A stretch of DNA of 64,000 nt from Roseibium salinum (GTDB lineage Bacteria; Pseudomonadota; Alphaproteobacteria; Rhizobiales; Stappiaceae): NCBI RefSeq assembly GCF_026240905.1, contig NZ_JAPEVI010000001.1, positions 124,001 to 188,000 on the forward strand. The letters run 5' to 3'. The notes under the pieces were generated by a model that ran no database searches, had not been told where the DNA came from, and saw nothing but the letters and a program-made list of their open reading frames with translations. Numbering within the stretch: position 1 is the first letter of the stretch; each line of letters begins with the position of its first letter. Positions 35,101 to 41,433 of the stretch are shown here, one piece after another. A program made the translations under genes and the position numbers.

Positions 35101-38100
35101 GACAGACCCACGTCACCGCCATCGGAGCCGATTTCCTGGATGTTGACGTGCAACTCCTCCGTGTTGGCTAGGAGTTTGACGGATCCGGTCGTCGCCGTCA
35201 GCGAACCGTCCGCGTCGACACGCGTGCGGGCGAGGCTGTCGAAGACCCTGATGCCGATGCTGCCACCGAACCCGCCTTCCGACCCGGAAACGGAAGCACC
35301 GTCATCGAACCTGTCGGTGATGCGGGAAGCGGCAGACCAGAAAATATCCCAGAGACTTGTGAGTCCAGTGACGTTGACGCTCTTGAAGATCGCCTCGCTC
35401 TTGGCTGTCAGATCCGTTCCGGCGTCCACCGTAACGTCCTTGCCGATCAGAACTTTCGAATGATTATCGATGTTCAGAATGTTCAGATTGCCGGCAATCG
35501 CCAGTTCGGCCGACTGTGTCGCCTGATCGGCGGGCCGTGTCTGAACCTGGCCGATGGAATTGTAGGTTGCCCTTCCGTTGTCGTCGAGGACGGTAACCCT
35601 GTCGTTGGGGTTGTTGCTTGAATAGGCTCCGCCCGCTCCCGTATTGACATAGGACGTCAACAGGAGGCCTTCGACGCCGCCGGCCGTCCATCTCCGGTTG
35701 GCAACCAGGCTGAAGGGCAGTTTCACGGCATCCGCGACAGCTGACGCCATGGTCTGATTGTACTCAAGAAGCGCCTGATCTCTCTGCTCTGCCTTCTCCT
35801 CCTCCGTCAGGGTCTGATCGTCGTCGATCTCCTCGATGCGGTCGTCATAGTCGTCCTTCGCTTCGATGAAGTTGTTGTAGAACGTGTCGTCGATTGTGAC
35901 CTGGTCGGGAATGTTCGCCTTTGACGTCAGTGAGACGGCGCCTGGGGCCGAAATGTCAGCGCCCGCGACAACCTCGGTCTTGGCGTGATTGTTGTATTCG
36001 GCATAGGCAATGCCGCCACCGATGGCTATTTCGCCACCTGACTCCGCAGTACCGGCGGCTCCGACAAACGGATTTTCTTCCGCCTCACTGTGGATTGTCA
36101 CACTTCCATCCGCATCGATCCCTCCCTCACCATTCGCGTCTTTCGCGCTGCGAATGATGACGGTCGCATCGTTGCGGCTGACAAGAACGGAGATTCCCGC
36201 GGCAATCTCGAGTTCGCCCGGGTTGGAGTTGGTGAGATCGTTGATGGCTGTCTGCTGTTGCAGGTTGTTCTGGACAGACCCCGCGGTATCCCGGAAAAAG
36301 CCGGGGAAAGCGGAGAAGAATTTGAAGACTTCGCCGCCCGGTTGCATGACTTCACGGACCCAGGCGGAGGAATTGACCGAGTTCTTCTTAGTGATACTCT
36401 TCGCCACGACCGAGACGTCGCCGCCGCTACCGGTGCGGGTCACGAGATCGGAAGCAATGTCGGCGAAGGCGTCTGACTGGGAAACACTGACCGCAACTGC
36501 GATACCGAACCCCTGATTGCCCCCGGGCTGGAAGATGGTCGCACTGGCGTTGACGTCGTAACTCGACTTGTTTTCAGCCAGGATCGAAATGCCGCCGCCG
36601 ATGATCGATCCGTTCCCGATCATGACTTTCGCGTCGGTATCGAAGACACCGACCGCTACGGCAAATGCCGGACCTGGAATTCGGATATATCCCGTGACCG
36701 GCGGAAGGTTTCCGAGAACGGTGCCGAATGCGGTTCCGTTTGTCGGGTCGCCTCCCCCGACTCGCCGGTCGTAGGTGTCGCCCAGGGCAGACGTCAACAA
36801 CCTTTGCGCCGGATTGACGATCGCGCCGGACGTGACGCTTGCGCCTGCCGTCGCGCTGTGCTCCGTAGTTGCACTGATGGTCACCTCGCCGCCTGCGTCG
36901 ATATCGACACCGTTGGCAATGGTGACTTCGGACAGGACTTTGGAAACCGCGATGCTGACCCCGGCGACCACGCTCGGCGTCGACGCGTCGACGCTGGCGG
37001 AGACCTGCGAAGTGAGCGTGACATCACCGGTCGCGGTGATCGTCGTCCCCGTTCCGATCTCCACCTTGCCCGATACGTCGCTTGCAATGATCCGCAAGCC
37101 GAAACCGGTCAGCACATCGAGGATCGGATTGTCGGCAAGAAAGGCGACAATATCCTCGCCCGAGATGGAGCCGCCGCCCTCGCTGAACTGCTGGTTGGCA
37201 TAGGCGGCTTCCAGTTCGCCCTGTGTAAACGTTAGAGGCTGCCCGTTTTCCGCTTCTATCGGATTGCCGTTCCTGTCCAGAAGCACAAGAGGCAGATTTT
37301 CAAGGGCGGTGTCTTCCTTGACTTTCTGGATTACCAGATCCGGCGCGTCGGGCGCCGCGCGGTTGACCGTTTCACCGTAGATCTTTTCGTTCGGTCCGAG
37401 GATCAGAATCTTGTCGCGCACTTCCTCGATGACATAGTTGCCGTCGTTGTCGGCGGAATTTTCGACGACGATGCGGTCACCGGCCAGGAAGCCGTCATCG
37501 ATGAAGCTGCCGAGCACATGCCCGAAGATCTTCACACCGGAACCTGCATCCAGCGTCTCATGATCGGCAAGCTGCTCTCCGGCTGCGAGAGTCATGACGC
37601 CGCCGGCCACCTTTGCGACGACATACTGGCCGTTCTTGGCACCCGCATTGGTCAGGACGATCGTCTGGCCGGCGTCGAAGCCGTCATCCTTCCAGTTCCC
37701 CTTGTTCCGGGTGATGGTTTCATCGCCGTCCGGGTTAGTACCGAAGGTCAGGGTATCGACACCGGAAACGGCGATATCGAAGGAAGCATCCGCGCCTTCG
37801 GTCGGCACAGTGCGCGCAATCACGGACCGCACGGTCGACGGGATGAGATTGCCATCACTGTCATATTCGCCCGTAATAGCGAATTCGATGGCATCTGTGC
37901 CGCTGATACGCGTGAACTCGTACCCGCGAAGCTGCGTGTTGAATTCGGAAATCGAGGCCGGCGGCAGATCCTGCCCGTCAGCCAGCACGAAGGTGATCTT
38001 CCGCGCCGTCACATCGGTGATGCGGTAGCTTTCGTTGAGGTCCGCATCCGTTCCGACGATGCCGAGATCCTGACCGGCCGCGAAGCCCTCGCCCGTGAAT

Positions 38101-39791
38101 CCGAGGTCCCCTTGCGACAGAGGTTTGCGCTCCAGGATACCGATGCGGTTGCCTTGCGCATCCGTCGATTCCGTCAGTGTCGCCGTGCCCCAATCCGAGG
38201 CCGTCGCCACGACCGCATCTTCGAGCGCCAGGTTCATCAGCGCGAGGGAGTCGACGCTGATATAGACTTCTCGCTCGTTCGTCACGATAACTTCCATCGC
38301 GACGTCGCCGGCGGAAATCGCCGCGTTGTCGCCGACGGAGATCAGACCCCGGATGATCGGCGCACTGATCCATTCCTGAATATTAGAAGCATCAAGCACA
38401 TCGTGGGCATTAACCCTTAAGAGCAGATTTCCGCCAATCTCTATGCTGGCACTGTCAACAATGGTGATCGAGGAGCCGTCATAGTCGAGTTCGCCGACAG
38501 GAGCTTCGTTGATCGTGGAGAACGTTGTGACTGACAGTCCACCCTCGAGCCCTGTGACGTCGTTCAGTGTAAGGTTAGCTGTCTCCGCGATGATGACGTT
38601 TCCGGAAAAAGCATTCGCGGAGGTGAGCGTCGACGTGAAACTGTCGTTGCCGGTCGAAAGGCCCAGTACGACCGTCTTTACCGAATTCGTGAAGATCTGG
38701 GCATCGAAGGTGTTGTTCTCGCTCCTGATCCGGAACTGGCCGTCCACAGCCCCATTTTCGAGCACGACATGATCGTCGCCGTCGGTGCCGTCGATAATCA
38801 ATTGTGTATTCGTGCCGTTGATCAGGACCGGTTCCAGCCCCGAATAGGCAAAGGTCATTCCGTCCAGGTCGAGAACGGTCACGCCGCCCAGGCTCAAGGA
38901 TGCGGTCGGATTCGAATAGGTCCCCTGGACATCCAGTTCGTCGAAATGTCCCGCCCCGCCGTCAATACCGCCATCGAGGTTGCCCGTTTGCAGGAGAATG
39001 AAGCTGTCGTCCGCGTCGTCGCTTCCGTGCAGGTATTCGAAACCGAAAAATGCAACAGTCATGCTCGTGTTGACGGCAGTGCCCTCGCCGTCGCCGGCAA
39101 CGGTCCAGACAGTCCCCTCGTCACCTTCATATGCAATCGTGTCGCTGCCGGCGTTTCCGGCAATGGTGGTGACCGGGCCACCGTTCAGGATTCTGAAGGT
39201 ATCGTTCTGGTCTCCGCCAGATAGCGTCGAGAAGCCCGTCGCAACCAGGCGGGCCGATCCGTTGGTCACGAACGTCGAGCCATCGGCCCCGACCTCCCAG
39301 TCGAAGTCGTCATTCGCCAAGAGCGTGAACTGGTCGCTGTCGGAACCACCGTCCGCGACGATGATTGGCATGCTAAAACCGTCGAAAGACGCCGCATCGA
39401 TCGTGACGCGATCGTCGCCGCCGTTCAGTTTTAATTCGAGCGACCTGATTTCGTTCAGCGACTTGTAAACCAGGACCCTGTCGCCATCAGCCTCATCGAT
39501 GACCTGAAGCTTGTGAACTTCCGGGCCCGCGGTCCCGTCGGGATCCGCTTCTTCGACAAGCCGCACGAGAAGCTGCTGATCCACGTCGAAGTCATCGACG
39601 ACCACGACATCTAGCCCGGGTATGTCGGCGTTCAGGAGGATACGGGGCTCAAGCGGCTCAAGGGCAAGCGCCTTACGGGGCATCCTAGCCGCTGGAACAG
39701 CCTGATCACGGCGCTTGGCGAAATCCCGTCCGCCCCGCAGAAATTTGAGGAACGGATTTCTAGGGGACTTGCTAGCCGCCGGTGGTCTCAC
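29154..39791 (-). CDS. Giant LEPR-XLL surface protein, N-terminal part
   Basis: This frame of 3545 residues is the first half of a gene running to 15031. Residues 40-55 hold the LEPR-XLL signature (ALEPLEPRILLNAD), a motif named for very large bacterial proteins, preceded by a basic N-terminus (FLKFLRGGRDFAKRRD) with no hydrophobic signal peptide. Up to residue 450 the sequence resembles hemolysin-type or beta-helix repeats (GGDDRVTIDAASFDG). From about 850 to the end there are dozens of imperfect Gly/Ala/Val/Asp-rich repeats of the kind found in filamentous adhesins (VTIGNGVDIDAGGEVTISA). The start is uncertain: GTG at 39791 is used, ATG at 39683 is possible, and the frame stays open upstream to a TAA near 39870. 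With the downstream frame the product would have about 8,250 residues, among the largest bacterial proteins. The role is presumably adhesion or surface-layer-like. Confidence 0.88.
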   Translation of the reverse strand: MRPPAASKSPRNPFLKFLRGGRDFAKRRDQAVPAARMPRKALALEPLEPRILLNADIPGLDVVVVDDFDVDQQLLVRLVEEADPDGTAGPEVHKLQVIDEADGDRVLVYKSLNEIRSLELKLNGGDDRVTIDAASFDGFSMPIIVADGGSDSDQFTLLANDDFDWEVGADGSTFVTNGSARLVATGFSTLSGGDQNDTFRILNGGPVTTIAGNAGSDTIAYEGDEGTVWTVAGDGEGTAVNTSMTVAFFGFEYLHGSDDADDSFILLQTGNLDGGIDGGAGHFDELDVQGTYSNPTASLSLGGVTVLDLDGMTFAYSGLEPVLINGTNTQLIIDGTDGDDHVVLENGAVDGQFRIRSENNTFDAQIFTNSVKTVVLGLSTGNDSFTSTLTSANAFSGNVIIAETANLTLNDVTGLEGGLSVTTFSTINEAPVGELDYDGSSITIVDSASIEIGGNLLLRVNAHDVLDASNIQEWISAPIIRGLISVGDNAAISAGDVAMEVIVTNEREVYISVDSLALMNLALEDAVVATASDWGTATLTESTDAQGNRIGILERKPLSQGDLGFTGEGFAAGQDLGIVGTDADLNESYRITDVTARKITFVLADGQDLPPASISEFNTQLRGYEFTRISGTDAIEFAITGEYDSDGNLIPSTVRSVIARTVPTEGADASFDIAVSGVDTLTFGTNPDGDETITRNKGNWKDDGFDAGQTIVLTNAGAKNGQYVVAKVAGGVMTLAAGEQLADHETLDAGSGVKIFGHVLGSFIDDGFLAGDRIVVENSADNDGNYVIEEVRDKILILGPNEKIYGETVNRAAPDAPDLVIQKVKEDTALENLPLVLLDRNGNPIEAENGQPLTFTQGELEAAYANQQFSEGGGSISGEDIVAFLADNPILDVLTGFGLRIIASDVSGKVEIGTGTTITATGDVTLTSQVSASVDASTPSVVAGVSIAVSKVLSEVTIANGVDIDAGGEVTISATTEHSATAGASVTSGAIVNPAQRLLTSALGDTYDRRVGGGDPTNGTAFGTVLGNLPPVTGYIRIPGPAFAVAVGVFDTDAKVMIGNGSIIGGGISILAENKSSYDVNASATIFQPGGNQGFGIAVAVSVSQSDAFADIASDLVTRTGSGGDVSVVAKSITKKNSVNSSAWVREVMQPGGEVFKFFSAFPGFFRDTAGSVQNNLQQQTAINDLTNSNPGELEIAAGISVLVSRNDATVIIRSAKDANGEGGIDADGSVTIHSEAEENPFVGAAGTAESGGEIAIGGGIAYAEYNNHAKTEVVAGADISAPGAVSLTSKANIPDQVTIDDTFYNNFIEAKDDYDDRIEEIDDDQTLTEEEKAEQRDQALLEYNQTMASAVADAVKLPFSLVANRRWTAGGVEGLLLTSYVNTGAGGAYSSNNPNDRVTVLDDNGRATYNSIGQVQTRPADQATQSAELAIAGNLNILNIDNHSKVLIGKDVTVDAGTDLTAKSEAIFKSVNVTGLTSLWDIFWSAASRITDRFDDGASVSGSEGGFGGSIGIRVFDSLARTRVDADGSLTATTGSVKLLANTEELHVNIQEIGSDGGDVGLSGSFSIDVDTVTTEVLVDESVRITAGDAVVIDATSKLTQVNITLAGSETSGGVAIGAAFGATVNLSTTKAEISDLDGSTGLVDGETYNAEAALDDTKSRIQAGGAVTVDADREEYTYQFAFAGSSKKESDSDESSPNPMDNTLSNNFTGNSPVNMFNGTGSGANAPATPPSGGSPSSATDASRSGDGFAAAGSGLLDYSKATVSALVGVGASITAGGAVKERAAYKRNLAIVTGGGAINLSSEEDSLTLAGGLSIGIAERDVDAIVNGAVIHSDGLDINAKREEVAVAISAGVGAAARSDVAVAGSVDVNVYTDNIHAKLSDSYVRSTGDVIVGAKSDMVLVSIAGAVGVSAEGTGAAASFGVSSTVDEIHAYVDNSDVRADGNFRVDAVGNHTVVSVTASVGVGLLKSAVAGQFSLHLVKKDVDARVGDGSLVVAGNNAAIIADDLVTLVTVTGGAVVGNNNAVGVSVSSTNIYGRTVKAHIDDGASVTAQSLGDALGIDLDGNTDNGAELSVNGLAVHAKADDDIINVVMGAAVSGKFAGQGSVLIDTNNTTVKASVGSASGTSSKLAVANALNGGDVSIGADYDLVNVAVVGALSASLSSAAIGASVHVSVHTRDVRAEIGNHADVFASGDVIVSATSDTILRSIVFAGAGTVGSTAFGGAITVPIQTDKTIAEVMADSSVNAGGDIVVSARHNLRTTILDAAVGISGQAAGTASIAIIVQTSDVKAKIGERAQLTATDTVLIEAVGTAQMQSLDGGVAVGSSAGVGGSGFLLVRNDTVKALVGAGAVVTGKASGGDGRKRTNQWGMEEEDPVSGVAILAESREALVGVAVQGSVSTSSFAFAGSLPVTVINETTVAKIDKDASINTEGEEGDPQDLRLRAVDDTLIVNVAGNLAVGSGAAVGIGADIAAITKKTKAIIKDASVVAPDPDTGLRPDDAPGIFAKRNIIIEADANDKLVSVVIGVSASGTAAIGINANIYVLTATTKSVIGDNAYVFANGSIVVDAAHYTDADLIVLSAAGGGAAAVNGGVGVAVFNKTVRAKIEEGAIVTALGEGDGLKNIRNGTIESSLTSADSISQPGLGNGGISPGFGLSDVSDGSIDFGLKDISDLDTDDQTEGRKLFEGKDYGARRIGENEEFHGLSVTATNVDDITAVGGAISGGGTAAVGGSVVVTVVTSSAKALVKSGAQINTIDRENADGRQSVQIAAGNVFDNLGIVLAGGGSGGVAIMPIAHFAFANLTTTAKIDSARVNAERNIVVRADAREDVQSLELLIAGSPYASVAPAISVVDVTSDTQAKIVGASVVDSAGNVEVRANDSTEVDTLGIALAGGAGALGAVFTGASVDKSTEAIIGDGATVSARANGEAMTVLSGEGVEASDTEAQKGLAVEARSSETMNLVAFGAAGGGLAIGGSMMVQYIDSDTFARIEDGAIINPNAAPGLEVGDEQSVSVNARNAVDLFVVGGGVAVGGVAGAAGVTITDLHNDTTAMLGGNVSARDKVSVAALSEQAIEGTVFSGAAGAGGLAAAVGVFSLGGDLEFSYSYTREDPNSSSSGRQQHTSTPFAPGTDPQNDTQTLVNNTLDGLLINLAGSGEGTPGGEAVGDANATVSQNSGAGAPPPPSAETDTVADGTTALISAGSVVKAGGAIDIDARQDVDFNVIAGGTAVGLIGASGGIAVVSVDNDVTARIGDVSILSAGGDISLTAVSDQTFELTSFAGSGALLAALSAGVAHVTDTSSTRALIDDGVHILTANEIFVTADSKISLYGESIGISLAAGVAGSAAVTHLKSSGETEASAGENVIIGTKAAELAEGEAASVGSLVLKAKSQLFINDPLNGGTGAGTGVMAIGGSVGILAGTAGVAEAYDLRSTEAFIGAGSYVTVREKVEVVADSSSDISVRAQGGAGGLVAVGVMIGKAVVESSTSAEIRGSKLKRTRIAALGTEDVAGTVKVSSTAKANVFAETITGSVGILGGAGRPRKPM
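29182..29187 (-). other. G6 run where the giant gene changes frame
   Basis: The upstream frame reads SVGILGGAGRPRKPM and stops at 29154. With seven instead of six G it reads SVGILGGRGSSSEAYVTA and continues without interruption into the downstream frame. A one-base loss in a homopolymer explains the split exactly. The same G7-to-G6 explanation applies to the lesion at 13501-13506. Confidence 0.8.
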
Positions 39792-40041
39792 CGCAGTCCG
39801 GAGTTTCCAATCAGGAGCAAGGAACTGCCGGAAATCCTCCTTACCCGAAAGAATGTCAGCGAAATCTTCTTTTTTTCGTTATTTTTAACGGACCGCAAAT
39901 TCCCGCAGTCACGGCTAAAAAGACCGTGTCGCTTAATAAGCATAAGTCCCCCGAAAAAGTTACGTAAAGTTAACACTAACATCGAGCTATTGTCGACCAC
40001 GCGATTTTAAACACGCCATCGCTGAACGACAGGCCGACGAA
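39792..40041 (-). promoter_or_regulatory. AT-rich leader upstream of the giant gene
   Basis: This 250-bp stretch is far richer in A and T than its surroundings, including an A/T run at 39867-39888, and must hold the promoter of the giant-protein operon. I cannot select a reliable -35/-10 pair. A perfect AAGGAGGA (39835-39842, minus strand) occurs 44 bp before the GTG at 39791 with no usual start codon close behind it. The leader contains no other supported gene. Confidence 0.45.
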
Positions 40042-40425
40042 ATGGTGCGGAAATCGGATGGCTGGTCCTACTCCATGACCTCAGAATGGGCCGGGATGCG
40101 TCAGAGCATCGCTGCAGCGCGGGGCGATCTCGACCTGCTCGTCGCACTGGAGGCGGAAAAGCGACAGCACATGCAGGATTCACTGGGGATTGCTGCTCAG
40201 TTGCTGGAGATCGGGCGTGCGGCCGAGGCGCTTGACTGGGTGCGCAAACCGGGCCAGCGAGGCCGACGCGACATGTCACCTGTAATACGGCGCTGCCGAG
40301 TGCCCCCTCGCAGATGTGAATTCAAAAGCTTACAACGCCGATTGGCGTCGGGATCCCACGCCGTTTTCCAGCGTAAAGAGCATTTGATCGAACGGAAGCT
40401 GAAACGCGGCTATACGCGTAAATAG
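40042..40425 (+). pseudogene. Chimeric remnant: unknown N-part joined to a WGR tail
   Basis: The open frame of 127 codons is a composite. The first 75 residues (MTSEWAGMRQSIAAARGDLD, AAQLLEIGRAAEALDWVRKPG) resemble a helical, TPR-like part of DUF6880-type proteins. That assignment is low-confidence. The last residues, ERKLKRGYTRK, are the C-terminus of the WGR protein and belong to repeat R3, which has lost the WGR core. The frame is therefore the accidental fusion of two truncated genes, and I do not think it encodes a functional product. Confidence 0.55.
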
Positions 40426-40626
40426 AAAGCCCGCCCTCCCCTTCCCTCACGTCGACCGGCAGGAAGCACAGCACCTGCCGGCCTCTGACCTGTGCTGCCT
40501 CAAGCAGAAGTGCCTCACGGAGCTGAACCGAACCTGCCGACCCGGCCCGAACACAAGGTTCTCACCTGGCAACGGAACGGCTTGCGGCGCGCGCCCGCGC
40601 CTAGCGGCGTCAAAGGTCCGGCGAGC
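40333..40626 (+). repeat. WGR-gene repeat, copy R3 (internal deletion)
   Basis: The left end (ACGCCGATTGGCGTCGGGA) matches the left end of R1, and the right part (from AAAGAGCA, through ERKLKRGYTRK, to the IS6 border) matches R1 and R2, but roughly 280 bp of the WGR gene are missing between them. The right end stops exactly where the IS6 left inverted repeat begins; in R2 similar sequence continues to about 54740 (GGCGTCTAAGGGTCC against GGCGTCAAAGGTCC). Confidence 0.6.
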
Positions 40627-41428
40627 GGATCTGTCGCAAAGTTTTCGTGAACCGATGTGGAGTATGGATTTGCCGTTGATGTTTAGACGTGACGATGGCA
40701 ATTACCTTTAACGGTGCTCATTTCCCCAAGGATGTGAACCTCTTCGCTGTCTTCTTCTACGTCCGCTACGGCGTATCATATCGCGACCTTGGGGAAATCC
40801 TCGCCGAACGCGGCGTGACGGTCGATCATGCGACGCTCAACCGGGTCACGAAATATGCCAGCCAGGTGGCCGACGAAGCCCGTCGCCGCAAACGCCCGGT
40901 GGGTCGACCCTGGCGGATGGACGAGATCAATATTCGCGTGAAGGGTAAATGGGTCTATCCTTATCGAGCGGTCGATAGGTTCGGAAAAACGCTGGACTTC
41001 GTGCTGTCCAGACGTCGAAACAAGGCGGCTGCCACGAAGTTCTTCGCTCGTGCCCTTGAAGCGAACGGAATGCCGCGAAAAATCGTGATCGACAAGAGCG
41101 GCGCCAATACCGCCGGGATCGACGAGATCAATCGAATGTTGCGGTGCTTCGGCTGCCCAATTCCGATCGAGATAGTGCGCATCAAGTACCTCAACAACAT
41201 CGTTGAGCAAGATCACCGTTTCATCAAGCGCCGGACCCGGCCCATGCTTGGTTTCAAATCGTTCGTAGCAGCCGTCTCAACGCTGGCTGGCATTGAGGTT
41301 GCCGGCATGATCCGCGAGGGACAGTTCAGGGAAGAAGTCTGTCCATTTCAGCAGTTCGTGAACTTTGCCGCCTGATCTGGGAAATACAATGTTCGCTACT
41401 CGCTGCAGGCATATTTTGCGACAGAACC
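40627..41428 (+). mobile_element. IS6-family insertion sequence
   Basis: Terminal inverted repeats GGATCTGTCGCAAA (40627-40640) and TTTGCGACAGAACC (41415-41428) differ at one position and bound 802 bp containing one DDE transposase, the standard IS6 layout. The 8-bp flanks (CGGCGAGC and GCAGCTCA) do not match, so there is no target duplication. This suggests that the junctions arose by cointegrate formation, deletion or recombination with another copy rather than by a simple recent insertion. The right end lies 5 bp from the copA stop codon. Confidence 0.82.
40689..41375 (+). CDS. IS6-family DDE transposase
   Basis: A 228-residue transposase with an HTH-like N-terminus (RYGVSYRDLGEILAERGVTV) and the DDE triad: D in WRMDEINIRVKGKW, D in KIVIDKSGAN, and E in NNIVEQDHRFIKRRTRPMLGF, followed by the conserved KR-rich stretch. 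Length and motifs match intact IS6-family enzymes, so it is probably active. A GTG at 40689 and an ATG at 40695 are both possible starts. It lies within terminal repeats at 40627 and 41428. Confidence 0.9.
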   Translation: MTMAITFNGAHFPKDVNLFAVFFYVRYGVSYRDLGEILAERGVTVDHATLNRVTKYASQVADEARRRKRPVGRPWRMDEINIRVKGKWVYPYRAVDRFGKTLDFVLSRRRNKAAATKFFARALEANGMPRKIVIDKSGANTAGIDEINRMLRCFGCPIPIEIVRIKYLNNIVEQDHRFIKRRTRPMLGFKSFVAAVSTLAGIEVAGMIREGQFREEVCPFQQFVNFAA

Positions 41429-41433
41429 GCAGC

